Assembly: GCA_033980235.1 (NCBI GenBank)
Contig: CM067059.1
Coordinates: 26,384,922-26,448,921 of the forward strand
Origin: Diadema setosum
Taxonomy: Eukaryota; Echinodermata; Echinoidea; Diadematoida; Diadematidae
Length of the DNA: 64,000 bases
Reading direction: 5' to 3'
Shown here: one piece after another, positions 1 to 31,011 of the stretch
Numbering within the stretch: the stretch's first letter is position 1
Layout of the letters: the number at the start of each line of letters is the position of its first letter
Notes under the pieces: generated by a model
Database searches by the model: none
What the model saw: only the letters and a program-made list of their open reading frames with translations
Told to the model about the DNA's origin: nothing
Program-made: the position numbers and the translations under genes

Positions 1-82
1 GCATGTGAGGGTTGAATGTGTCATAAAAAAGATGTTCAAATGTCTGTTGTAGTTCAACTGCAATATTTATTTCACTTTCCAG

Positions 83-19082
<19,000 letters not shown>

Positions 19083-20568
19083 GTCAAGTATGCCAGTGAC
19101 TTGAGGGGCAGGATTTCTTTTGGGATGCGTGGAAGTGTTATGACATAACAAACAGCTAGAGCAAAAAACAAACAAACAAAAATAATAATGAAAGAAAATA
19201 CACGAAAATTATATTGTATATGAATATAGAAATAGAAACAAAAAGATTCTGTTGGGTCATGCTCATCGTTGGGAATATAGTTTTTCAAGATGAGACTGTT
19301 AAGAACATAATGTTTCCACAAGTAGATTTAGATCTCTCATTTCAACCCACTTGAAATCATTGAATCGAGGGCTTCTTTTATCAATTGCATAAAATATCTT
19401 CATAAGTCTGTCTGTCAGTCTGCCTGTCTGTCTGCCTGTCAGTATGTCTATTCTTCTGTATGCATGTTCTATGTACATGTATGTATGTATGGTTGTGTGT
19501 ATACATGCTTGTATGTACAATATGCATATGTGTGTGTATGTATGTATGTATGTATGTATGTATGTATGTATGTATGTATTTTCTCTGTCTCTTCCTTTGT
19601 TGGTGTTTGATATCCCTTTCCCCCATGTCTGTCAAAACCCTTTTTTTTTCTCCCTACTTTTGAAACCCATCAATCTACAAATGAAAGTGATTGATTTCAA
19701 GAGTGTTTGTACCATACTTCTGACAAATCCCAAAGCTATCTTGCTTCTCAAGAACTTGTGTGGCAAGTATGATCATTTCTAAAGCTCAGAAATGAAGCAC
19801 AATTTCCTCATTGACATCTCATATTTTGGTTATTCATGTATTCTTCTTCGATTGTTGGGGGGGGGGGGGGTGCAGTATTTGTATTCCCGTGCCCTGCCCT
19901 TTTCCCTTTTCCCCCACTGTATGCCAGTTATTTTCATGAGCTGTTAGTTTACAGCAGGCTGATAAGAGTGTTGAGTGCACAGAGTATTGACTCAAAAAAG
20001 GATGTTGTTTTCAATTTGTATATGAAGACTCAAAATATGAATAATGAATTTGAGTGAATACATTTCGACTGTTGACAAAAATGTAGAAATTGTGAGAGTA
20101 CCAGTGTGAAGACTGTTTAGGAAGCTTTTTACACAAAAGTATAAAACAATATCTGTGTGTTCAGTGAAAACATAAAAATGACACGTTATTCGTATACATA
20201 TTTCAGAAGTCCGTGAGGAGCTGTGCTCAAGAATTTGATGACATAGGAATAGTCAGAAATGACATGATGCCATCTAACTTTGCTTCATTTTTGTTGTTGT
20301 CGGGGGGGGGGGGTGTTATGGTTCCACAGAAAATCTAAGCTATGACTTTCTTAGTTCAGCAGTCCATCATGAAACCATCTGTTTACTCAGCTGTGAAAGA
20401 ATATCGATGTGTGGCTTTTGGGCAACATTCAAAAGTTCAGTTCTTCTGTATGATGCATTGTTAGTCATTCATTTCGTTTATCTTTACTTACTACGTTTGG
20501 GATATACTGTACATTCCCCCTAAACACACAATGTTTTCCTTCCTGTGCAACTCAATTTTCACATTTTT
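19083..20568 (+). other. CLASRP 3' UTR and downstream flank
   Basis: Non-coding sequence after the CLASRP stop. It includes (TCTG)n at 19404-19450, (ATGT)n at 19536-19579 and G-runs at 19858-19870 and 20302-20313. I see no clear AATAAA before the Helitron-like element, so the polyadenylation site is not placed. Confidence 0.5.
19404..19579 (+). repeat. (TCTG)n and (ATGT)n microsatellites
   Basis: Imperfect TCTG/CCTG repeats, then eleven clean TATG units near 19536-19579. The apparent ORFs here are repeat-driven. Confidence 0.9.
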
Positions 20569-21715
20569 ATGCCTCCGCCACGAAGTGGTGCCGGAGGCAT
20601 TATGTTTTCGGGTTGTCCATCGTCCATCCGTCCGTCTGTCCTTCCGTCCGTCCGTCCTTCCGTCCGTTTGTGATGAATTTTGTGGACAGTGTAACTAAAA
20701 AACCTTTTGAGGTATCCTAATGAAACTTGGCATGTATGTGTATTAGGGGGTGAAGTTGTGCCTATCAACTTTTGGGTGCACATGCTCAAGGTCAAAGGTC
20801 AAATACATAAAGTTTCACTATTTCCACCATATCTATGCAATGCCTGAAGATATTTTCTTGAAATGTAGTGTGTACATGTATTGCGCAGTTAAGATTCTCT
20901 GGTGAAAGTTTGGGGTCATGAGGTCAAAGGTCAAATGGTCAAGTAAAAAATATTAAAATTTCACTTTTTTCTCTGTACCTTGGAAATTGTTCAAGGTATC
21001 CTCATGGAACATAGTGTATATACATGTACTGACTGGCAGTGATTATCTAGAGAATTTAGGGTTCGTGGGGTCAAAGGTCAGGGGTCAAAGGTCAAGGGCA
21101 ACACTTCAAAATTTAACTATTTCCCTCATATTTATATAATGCCAGCAGGATTATTTTTTTTTACACTTGGTGTATGCATGTATAACCCAATAGAGATTCT
21201 CTGGGAAGTTTTCTTTTTTTTTCTTCTTTTTTTTGCTTCAAAGGTCAAAAGGTCAAAGATCAAGTAAAAGTGCTGAACTAACTTTTTCCTCCATATCTCG
21301 GAAGTGGCTCAAGTTACCTTGAAACTTACTACATATTTATGCATGTTCTGCCTGACAGTGATTATCTTATGAATTTTAGGGTCAAAGGCCAGATGAAAAT
21401 GGTAACAATTTACTATTCAGTACAGATATTGCACTTTTTCTCCATACCTTGAAAATTACTCAATGCATAAACTTATGAATGGGTCAAAGTCAAGTTAAAG
21501 TCCTAAAATTCCCAAATACATGCTCTCCTATTCATTCAATTAGACCTAGGTCAAGGAAGGTGAACAGTCAACACATTTGTGACAACCTTGCCATTTTAAT
21601 CATTTTGCCAATTTTGTGAAAATATAATCACACATTGTCCACATGTACTATAGACTTATTAGGAGAATCGTGCATTATGGCGGAGGCATACCAGTCACCA
21701 TAGCGACATTTCTAG
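20569..21715 (+). mobile_element. Helitron-like non-autonomous element, family A copy 1
   Basis: The left end ATGCCTCCGCCACGAAGTGG forms a hairpin with tgccggaggcat and is followed by a (TCCG)n microsatellite. The body holds many GGTCAAAGGTCA motifs. The right end has the inverted copy tggcggaggcat, a hairpin gtcac-cata-gcgac, then ATTTCTAG and TT. About 1147 bp, highly similar to 32193-33311. Non-coding. Helitron assignment rests on the 3' hairpin plus CTAG; the 5' TC is not seen. Confidence 0.65.
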
Positions 21716-24700
21716 TTATGTTTTGATCTGTTTGTGTCATAAGTACTTTCTTTTGTGGTACATGTTAATGCAGTCAAAGGCAAGTTGCGCATTTGCTCTC
21801 CCTTTTATCAGACAAATTGTAATGAAATCGGGCATATTGTGGTTGCTATGTTTTACATCTTTCAGTTTTCATGTAGGGCCTACACACTTATCATTGGTAA
21901 GCGTCTCAATATGAATCTATTCATATTCAAAATACAGTATATAAACACACACGTATACAAAACTTGATATTATTTTGTGTAATGTAGGGCCAGTCAATTG
22001 TCTGTCAGTCAGGGAAATTAGCATGTGCAACAAGTTAGATTCCCTTATTCAAATATGCAAACATGCGAAAACACAAAGACACAACTTGATATTGTTTTGT
22101 GTAATACATCTATAGGCTTCAGTTAGTCATTGAAATCAACATGTGCAACAAGTTAGATTCCCTTGACGAAAAAGCTGAAGATAGGCATCAAAAGCACGAG
22201 TCTTGCTTTGATATAAAGCTCATTGGGCACTGTCAGCATATTGATTACAGTGGTCAAGCAGTCAGCAATGTTCATAGTAGAATGGCTACAGGACAAGTTC
22301 TCCTTCAGAGAGATGTAGATAGAGTGTATGCAGCAATGATGAATAGAATGCATCAGTGAGAGTTTGAGGGAAATCAGACAATCTGTTCAAAAGATACGAA
22401 TTTTTGAAGTTTTTTGCTCAGTCACTGCTGGATGAGGAGACTATTACAGCTTGTGATGTCACATGTGTAGAATGATATGAAGAAAATATATATAGAAAAT
22501 TCGACATATGTTTGCTTTTCTCTTGTAATAAAGAGCACTTGACTTGCCTCTTTCAGAAGATGGGCAATAACATTACCCTTTACATACATTGGTGACAAGT
22601 CGAGGAAATGTACACCTAAAAAAAAATGGTGAAATTCTCTTTATTTTATCATTATATGAATTGTTCTACGCATGTGATATCATACACTGTAGTAGTCTTC
22701 TCATCCAGCAGTGACTGCACATACTTTATAATTTGTAACTTTTGAGCAGATTGTCCGATTTCCCCCAAACTTTCACTAATGTGTTCTACTAATATTGCTG
22801 CATTCACTCAATCCATACGTATATATATGAAGAGGACTTGTCCTTAAAGGTAAGATGTGAGCTGGAACTACTGGTCAGTGATCCCAATCTTTAAACTGAA
22901 CAGTGCTCTCCTCAGGCAGGTCAGTTTGCCGTTTTCTGGCCCTCAAACAAGCTAGAAGCTACCCATGTCCTAACGTCATGTCAGCCTTTCCTGTCACTGA
23001 TACAATTCATACACGTACACCATATCTCCAGAAGCTCTCAAAGTGATCTTAAAGGGGAAATCACTCGATTATTAAGCTGCCTTTGATAAAAGAGTCAAGT
23101 TTGTCAAACAGTGCAAATGTTGTAATCAATCAAAAATTACTACATGGAAATATTAAGATGGAGCAAATTTCGAGAAAACTGATTTCCGATCTTAAAGTAT
23201 CCTTGTCCAAAATTCCCTTTGGAAAGATGCCTCTTAAATAAGTCATTATTGCTTAATTATTACAACAGAGGAACAATTCATTTCGTGTGAAGGGATATAT
23301 TTCGTCTTTAATTTATGTGTGTCAGATTTGTATGCATGCAAAGGGTACGAGCAAGACCATGACGTCATCACCTAATTTGCATATGTGTGACTTTGATACA
23401 CAAACTGCGATGGGAAGACATGTGAAACTTCACCGTAGGCTACTGTAACCATTTTTTCCCCCTCCCATTTGAATGAAGCACTCAATTTTCAGTGTATGAG
23501 ATCTTATGTCTTGTAAAATAAACAGTTGGGACATAGACGGGATCTCCACACCAACGCAGATACGTATCGTAGTAGTACATGTACATGTACTGTGTATAAA
23601 TGCGTGTAGGGAGGAACACAAAGTGCAGTTGGCACACACATGACACCCCCATTGCGTTACCATAATACTGTACACCAATACACGTATTTCATTTACGAGT
23701 CTGGACAAGCAAAGATTCACGCTGGGTACTAGATTGCCATACAAGGTTTGACAGGGCAGAGGAATTGAGGAAAGGAGTTGCAGTTCTGTCAAAACTTCAC
23801 CCCAAAGCAAGTGACGACTACTTATGTATGGCACGCCGTCTATGTCCGTACACATGTAGTGCACTCCTGTCATAACGAGCATCTTATTATTCATAACGAT
23901 CTATGTATACCTTACTTGTTCGGCTATAACGAGACTTCGATGTAACGGAAAAAAAACCCTCCAAAATAAACACTGTACTGAAGACTTCGTTTTAACGGGA
24001 GTCGCCTGTAGAAGAAGAGGGAGGTAAGGGACAAATCATTAGCATATACATGTACGTACAATTTTACAATATTTTGTCATTTTTTTCTTAACATCTAGAG
24101 TCCTACTTGAAAAAACGGGGTAGTACGTGTATTTACTTTACCCTTTAACTACATGTACTACAGTACTAAGCATAGACATGACTTCGCGGGAAATGACATT
24201 GTAGTAGGCATGTACTGGTACTGCTTGTATCGAACAGCGCGCCATAGTGTTATGGCATCCTATCACGTGACTGGCTAGCACGTGGCGTTTAATGAACGGG
24301 CCCTAGAGTAGAGATTGTTTATAAGGACCTTGATATTTCATACTTCTAGAGGTTTTATAATTGTATACTTTATAATTGTATCTGCAATTTACGATACTTT
24401 GCACCCTCTTTCCACGACACTGACATGTAGACTGCATGTTGACTTGGGGTTTTTATGGCATTTTGCTTCAAAGACGCATTCATCAAAACAAACTGATAAT
24501 CCAGCCATTCAGTGTAGCGTGGAAATAGTGGAATTGTGAGGAAGTTAATACGACTGTACATCATGTCTATACATTGTATTATTTTTTTCTCAAGAGTAAA
24601 AAAAAAAAAAAAAAAAAAAAGGTACGCCGGTACTGATGAATGTCTGTGCATGTAAGTATTGGTCATATACTGATGCAGTGTGTGAATGTCCGTACCACCT

Positions 24701-26240
24701 CTGTACTGGTAACGAGCAGGACAAATAAAACATTGCTTGCATTCGCTCCTAATCTTTACATGCAGTTCGGTTGTTGAGTCTGCAAATTGTCCAGTGTATC
24801 TTTTTAAATACATTTGTATGCTCATGTATAATTTGTACATTTGTGAGGATTCTGCTGGCACAGAATCAATGATTTGACGGCGAACGCGTTGCATACACTT
24901 GAGAAGTGTTCTACCGCGAAGGTGGTTTACCCTGATAAGAATTCGTCAAAACCATAACAGGTTACGGTTTCAAGGTTATCATGCCCATGGCCCGGAGATG
25001 TTCCACACTCGACGCTTTGTTTCCTATTAAAGGGGAAATCGACCCTCAAAGTTAGTTTGTGTAGAAGCAGACAAATCAGAGGAACTGGGCAGTGAAAGAG
25101 CATATTCTGATGAAAACTGAGAATGTTATGATTTTTGTTAAGTTATGATCAATTCAACACTTCTGTGATGACACACATTGTTATAATTCAGTGAAAAGAA
25201 AAAAAAACAAAAACAAAACAAATCTACCCGTGGGCTGAATTGTGGACATTTTTTCATGAAACCAGATTGGAATGTGTTCGAAATAAAAGATACACAGAAC
25301 AATGTAATTATTATTACTGAGACATATATTACTAGAAAAAGAAAAGAATCCCCTGTAAATTCAACTTCATTCCCAACACCTTCTGCTTTTCGGAGTATTT
25401 CCCTCTTTTACATTTATACCTCCCTCTTCCACTTTTCCGTCAACCTCATCCTATTCTCTCCAGCAATATTCAAGTTATCTTTTATCATAAATGTATTTAC
25501 GTTACTATTGTCATAAAAACCGTGTATTCTAATGCTTTAACAACAGTCAATATTATATTCAAAAAGATATTACACAAAAAATTGTCAAGAAAACTACATT
25601 GTACTGGGTATTATATATAAATGTGCAGTATGTTGTACATTAAATTTTAGGCATTTCAGAAATGTAGAAATATAAAGATGTCGCTGTGGCGATTGGTAGG
25701 CCTATGCCTATAAGCAATGTCGCATCCTCTAAATAATTCTATGTACAATGTAGTAACCTTGACAATACATTGTTGTGAAAAAACAACAACAACAACAACT
25801 GAATACTGTAGCCAGTATAGGCCTACTGAGTATACAAAGGGATTAGACTGAGATAACTGACGCGCACAACGTTACTATTCAACAACTAAATGAGGTATGT
25901 ATGGGATGGTGCCACTTTGGAATTCGCTTTGTTTTGCGTAGGGCCTATACTTTAACATTTCCTATTAAGTAGATTTTCAATCGTGCAAGCATTGTAAATA
26001 TTTGTACATGTATAGACAATTCAGTACAACCCCCAACCATTCCATCATCAATAACAAAACAAAAATGGAATTTATGGAAGTACACTCTATATGCACAGGA
26101 CAGAGACTCTTGAGTTGCCAATTTGTGCTTATGTTGATCACAACTTTGAAAAAGCATAACTTTCTTAGTCTCGATCAGAAAAGGACCTCCGTGAAGGGAG
26201 AGGTTGTACATGAAGGTCAGATAGGAAATCCATCCCAAAA
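21716..26240. other. Intergenic desert
   Basis: No recognisable exon. There is an AATAAA at 22527-22532 with no linked gene. TTAA-AGGGGAAATC element ends lie at 23049 and 25027 without clear right partners. A cluster of TATAACGAGACTTCG-type motifs lies at 23874-24000, and a poly-A run of 26 at 24595-24620. Long minus-strand ORFs (23430-23894, 24370-24894) show no family features. Confidence 0.5.
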
Positions 26241-26249
26241 CTCATAAAT

Positions 26250-27130
26250 TAAGTTCCAAAGTTCCAAATATATATTCCCTATACAAAACGATACAAAAAA
26301 TGACAAGACTCGGATATGAAGTAAGGAAGATATGACATTTTGAAATGTCACATTCCCCCCCCCCCCGGAAAACATTCCTTGACCAGTCCTTATGAGTATT
26401 CAAATCGGCAAGTTGACGATCGATGTCATGCTCTCACAATTATTATTCATTTCATAAACAGAAATAACAAAAAACCTCCATATTTCAGCTGTTATTTACC
26501 ATAATTCGTCTAAACACCACCCCCCAAAAATTTATATATCTTGGTATGGGAACGTGCTTTTACTTGTGTTAGCCAAAAATAATAATTTTCCCGAAATTCG
26601 CTATCATATACAGTTTATAACAAACATTTTGTGAGGGTATGACATCAACTCGCTCATTTGAATACAGTGTATCCATGGGTGCTGTTCGTTATTCCGAAGG
26701 TTCGCTCTTCCGAAGGTTCGTTATTCCGAAGTGTCGGTAATCCGAAACACGCAAATTCCCTATGCCTACAGGTTCGTTAATCCGAAAATGAAAAAGGGTT
26801 CGTTAATCCGAAATTTTGTGGCGTTATTCCGAAGGTTCGTTATTCCGAAGATTGGGTAATCCGAAAATGAAACTCGGAACAATGAACCTTCGGATTAACG
26901 AATCTTAGGAATAAAGAGCCGTCGGATTAACGAACCTTCGGAATAACGAGCTGTAACCGTATCCAGAAGGACTGGTCAAGAAATGTTTTCTGGAAAAAAA
27001 AAAGTGAAATTTCGAAATGTCATGTCTTTCTTATTTCTCATCGTTTTTTTTGTTTTTTTTTGTCATTTTGTACCATTCTATAATTAGACTAAGGAATATT
27101 TCTTTGTTTCTTTTGAAATTAATTTTTGTG
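26250..27130. mobile_element. Palindromic TTAA-type MITE interrupted by a nested insertion
   Basis: The left arm (gacattttgaaatgtcac ... ggaaaacattccttgaccagtcc, to ~26640) is mirrored on the right (ggactggtcaagaaatgttttctgg ... gtgaaatttcgaaatgtcat, 26966-27030). The central arms atgtcatgctctcacaa and ttgtgagggtatgacatc also pair. The 26675-26958 element is inserted in the right arm. Exact outer ends are not resolved. Confidence 0.6.
26675..26958. mobile_element. Short-motif foldback element (TTCGTTATTCCGAAGG type)
   Basis: 284 bp made almost wholly of ~16-bp motifs such as GTTCGTTATTCCGAAG and GTTCGTTAATCCGAAA, in forward orientation on the left and reverse orientation on the right. The outer ends form an inverted repeat (gctgttcgttattccgaagg / ccttcggaataacgagctgt). 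GTATCC flanks both sides (26669-26674, 26959-26964), a probable 6-bp target duplication. No ORF. Confidence 0.75.
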
Positions 27131-27235
27131 GTGCATTTCTTCTTTAAGCATAAGCAGTCCAACGTGGGCCATACTAAAAAGCTAACGAAAGAGAAAGGGG
27201 ATAAAACCCGGGGATAAAAAGAATGAACAGAAATT

Positions 27236-27240
<5 letters not shown>

Positions 27241-27267
<27 letters not shown>
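27241..27267 (+). repeat. (CA)n microsatellite
   Basis: Uninterrupted CA dinucleotides. Confidence 0.97.
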
Positions 27268-27271
<4 letters not shown>

Positions 27272-27321
27272 AACGTCATCCTACGGTTAGTGCAATGTGT
27301 AAAAGAACGTTTATGGTAGGA

Positions 27322-27915
27322 TAAAGGGATGGTACAGCAGGGTCTAGGGCAACTACCCCCTGGGCAATTACCCCGGACCCTTCCCCTAGCCCTAATCCTA
27401 ATCCTGAACCTAATCCTAACCCAAACCCAAACTCCTAACACTAAACCTAACCCTAACCCTAATTTTAACTCTAACCTTACCACTAACCAGTATTTAGCCG
27501 GGGGGTAATTGCCCTCTGGGGGTAATTGCCCGGATACGTCCTAGCACATTATTGGTGGAGGTGAGAATCGGGCTTTTAACTTTTTGCGAGATACCGAGAA
27601 AACACATGATATAGTACAGAGCATACCATTTTAAGAGCAATTCAATATTTATTTGATGAAAATCGGATTTGGATCGACTGAAACATCCAAAAACAGAGTA
27701 AATCAAAGCGATCGTAATAAAGTTTGGGTCCATGTATTACATGTATTAGAATCGCTCTTTTTTTTTGGATATCATCTCGACCATTTCAAAACCAATTTTC
27801 ATCAAATAAACGTTGAATTCCTCATAGAATTACATGTTCTTTCACATTTCATGAGGTTTTTCATTATCTCTCCAAAAAAATGTTAGAAACCTGAAATTAG
27901 GTCTCGACCAAAACT
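27322..27915. mobile_element. MITE (AGGGATTGTA family) copy 2, with nested insert and damaged right end
   Basis: taaagggatggtacag (27322-27337) is the left terminus of the 8713-9090 family. From ~27550 the family body resumes (tattggtggaggtgagaatcgggc) and runs to actatac at ~27918, where the right terminus is lost. The 27338-27549 segment is an insertion. Confidence 0.75.
27338..27549. mobile_element. Inserted foldback carrying CCCTAA-like (telomere-like) repeats
   Basis: Arms gggcaattaccccgg (27362-27376) and ggggtaattgcccgg (27519-27533), with a second arm pair (cccggcta region / ggggggtaattgccc), enclose degenerate CCTAAC/CCCTAA units (27387-27482). The whole splits the MITE 27322-27915. 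Confidence 0.7.
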
Positions 27916-29185
27916 ATACGACAGTTTCATACACCGTTATTGTACTGTAGACAGTTCTCGGTTCTCAATGTGCCACTATTGTGTAGGCCTATCTGTGAAG
28001 TGAAGATTTTTTTTTCCTGATCGAGTGAATAATCAAGATGGACGCGATGCATGAAATTAAGTTTTCATCATGTACTTGTATTAATAAGACCCATAATGCA
28101 GGAAAGTACATGTATTGCGAAATATAAACCCATCACTCCTGTTAAGTCGCTTCCTGGTTACCTGTTGGATTCTGTTTTCGAATCTGTTTAAAACTTTTGC
28201 AACGCCTTAATGCTACATTTTATACGTACATAGAATTATAACAACTTAGCATGCAAGTATTATAAATATATAATATGTAAACTTCATGGAAAATGAAATC
28301 CGTAGTTCATAGTCACCCTACATAGTAAAGTGGGGGATGGGTTAGTTCGCGAGTGACGCTACAGAATTATCGATAACCTGATAGATCACAACTTCAAAGA
28401 ATTCGTTAGAACTTGCTCAAATTTCTTCCAGTCTGATCCCCTAACTTCCCTGCTTCTGTTCGCACAATCTAATTTTCAGGGTGGATTAAAATTTCTTTTA
28501 AAAACAGTAGGCCTATCTCGTAAGCGAGCTCGTTAGGGGTCCCCACGTACCGGGGTTTTCCTGTGCATGACAGTACATGTACAATATAGTGTATTGGTGT
28601 TTTGAATGGGTTGTGTTTTTGCATCTACTGATGCTGCTTTTGGCATGTCGCGCCTCCCGACACGTGGGTGTTAGAATTGCTGTGGTGCGTCGATTTCTTA
28701 GAACTTAAACACAATTGTAATGAATATCTGCATAGAACTAAAGGTCGGCACGCACGTACCGATATTGATCTCGACCTAAAATATATGGTAAACACTAGGC
28801 CTAAAGGATCTTTCGGTTAGCATCAGACGGGCCTTTACATTTTAAAGTTCAACAAAAGCAGTCGTGAAGGCAATGTAAAACTATGTTTCCAGTGTGATAT
28901 ATCGTGACTGATTGGTCTGATCAACATGAGTTCAGTCTCGTATCTTAGACCTAGTCCTTAAGCCATCAATATTATTAACGAAGACCCATCATTAGGAAAA
29001 GGTTGCTAATAAGTACGGCACAATTATCAAAATAGACATTGTATTTGTATTTTTTTTCCATACATTTCATCATCGTACAACGAGGACAGTATAGGGTTAT
29101 TGCCTCTGAAATCGAGCCACCGCAATAATTAAGGAGCGTCTTCAATAATTTTTCACACACGCAACCCATACAAACTTGAATCGAA

Positions 29186-29186
29186 G

Positions 29187-29214
<28 letters not shown>
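29186..29214 (+). repeat. (GA)n microsatellite
   Basis: About 14 GA units. Confidence 0.95.
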
Positions 29215-29218
<4 letters not shown>

Positions 29219-29248
29219 TGTCAAACTTCAAAAGTGTGCAGACAATAT

Positions 29249-29364
29249 TTAACGTCTATAGGATCCACCTGTTCAAAAAGTTCCGTTTTCGCATCACGTA
29301 CATTAGTGCCTGGCCCACAATGTCGAATAAAATAACCCATTTCGTAAATAATTATAAAGGACCA
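29249..29364 (+). repeat. Direct duplication, left copy
   Basis: Contains ctataggatccacctgttca and ttccgttttcgcatcacgt, repeated almost identically at 29999-30110. The TTAA MITE 29369-29998 lies exactly between the two copies. Confidence 0.85.
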
Positions 29365-29368
29365 TTAA

Positions 29369-29998
29369 AGGGGAAATCCAGTCCGAATATAAGTTTGTCT
29401 GATAAGAAAGAGTAGAATATTACGAGTTCAACCGTATGATTTTGATAGAAATCGGATGAAAAATAAGGAAGTTGTGACATTTTGAAGTTTCGCTATTTTA
29501 GAGGAAACAGTTCTGGAACAGTCAATATGAATATGGCAAAGTGAGCAGGCATGAAAGTGAGCATGTCGTACCCTCACAACTTACCATATAGTTTGTACAT
29601 AAAACTGAAATTTCCAGTATTTCATTCAAACGCATATATGCCCGAGGCTCAAATCCTCGTATGATCTATAACTGATCACTATTCTGAAGTTATTCAACCA
29701 GGAATATATGTTTCACACTTCAATGACAGAAACATTTGAATTTTCGTCACTTCTTTTGTTACGTACACGATCAATGGAAAATTGCGAGGGTATGACATTG
29801 GTTACCTCACTCTTTGCATATTCATATCCACTGTACAAGAACTGTTTTGCAGAAATTAGCAAAACTTCAAAAGGTCATAACTTCCTTATTTTTCATCTGA
29901 TTTCAGTCAAATTTTTACTGTTAGACTCGTAAGATTTTACTCTTTTTTTCTTTTTTTGTTTTTATCAGGCTAACATATATTTGGACTGGATTTCCCTT
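29369..29998. mobile_element. TTAA-flanked MITE (AGGGGAAATCC family)
   Basis: TTAA (29365-29368), then AGGGGAAATCCAGTCC. The right end GGACTGGATTTCCCTT is followed by TTAA (29999-30002). The interior is palindromic (tcatgaaagtgagcatgtcgt / cgagggtatgacattgg) with ataaggaagttgtgacatttt near one arm. 630 bp, non-coding. Related fragments lie at 25031, 23053 and 60450-60660. Confidence 0.8.
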
Positions 29999-30110
29999 TT
30001 AACATCTATAGGATCCACCTGTTCAAAAAGTTCCGTTTTCGCATCACGTTTAGGCCTACATAATAATATGCCTGGTCCACGACTTTGATCCAAATGACCC
30101 ATTCTAAGGA
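29999..30110 (+). repeat. Direct duplication, right copy
   Basis: Second copy of the 29249-29364 segment, with a short insertion (taggcctacataataat) and scattered substitutions. Confidence 0.85.
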
Positions 30111-30645
30111 CCCGGAGTAAAAAACATACAGTTACACACCTTGTATGCGATTCATAGTATGTATTCTCGTTTGTGTAGTGGAACAATGCAGAGTTGTACT
30201 TTTATGTATAAAACACATCTATACGGCGGTCTACTTACTATTGTGCAGTGTACCATTGTACAGAGCGAATTATTTCGAAAGGACTATAGAGGTGTGTAGG
30301 CCGACGACACAGGCCGACACAGAATCGCTCTGTGAAAAGTTTTTACTTCACTTCGACGTTCACACTCGAATTGAAAGCCCAAAGTTAGTAGGGCCTACAT
30401 TGGAAGGCATCAATAGTCGACAATGATAATCAGACCACAGGTCTGGGAAATGTCATGCAACAATGACTAAATGACAAGCAGCAACATCATCAACAAGAGC
30501 AAGGTCTTTTGAGCACGATCGCGCACAACACATACACACAAAAAGAATGTCCATGGTGCCAGCTTATTCACATTATCCTTTTAGCCACAATTTCACTATG
30601 TATGCATGATACCTATTGTAAACGTATACAAGTATGTTATACAAG

Positions 30646-30648
<3 letters not shown>

Positions 30649-30699
<51 letters not shown>
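30649..30699 (+). repeat. (AT)n microsatellite
   Basis: About 25 uninterrupted AT units. The YI/IY-rich ORFs over it are artefacts. Confidence 0.97.
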
Positions 30700-30702
<3 letters not shown>

Positions 30703-30939
30703 AAGCTATTATAGTGTACTGTACAAGGAAACGCACGTTTAATTGCTTAAACTTGCACACACTGACATCAAAATACAATGTACAGTATAGTGGTGGAATT
30801 TACTTGTTTCATTCATCCTCAAAATCATATCACAGGCAACATTGTCAACCACTTAAAAATGCACTAGTTCATCACTAGGAATGTGTGATCGTAGGTAAGT
30901 CTGCTGTGTTGTATAAGATTCAGCTAGATTTATCAGCTA

Positions 30940-30977
30940 ACAAGCAAGCAAGCAAGCAAGCAAGCAACCCCCCCCCC

Positions 30978-31009
<32 letters not shown>
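30940..31009 (+). repeat. (AAGC)n, poly-C and poly-A composite
   Basis: CAAGCAAGC repeats, then eleven C and thirty-one A. The second half could be the tail of a retrocopy, but no body was recognised to its left. Confidence 0.85.

Positions 31010-31011
<2 letters not shown>

Noticed and set aside
23430..23894. Minus-strand ORF of 154 codons
   Set aside because: No recognisable motif, biased Cys/His/Leu content typical of noncoding DNA, no supporting splice sites.
24370..24894. Minus-strand ORF of 174 codons
   Set aside because: Includes a poly-Phe run from a 26-nt A-tract, no domain or splice context; treated as chance.
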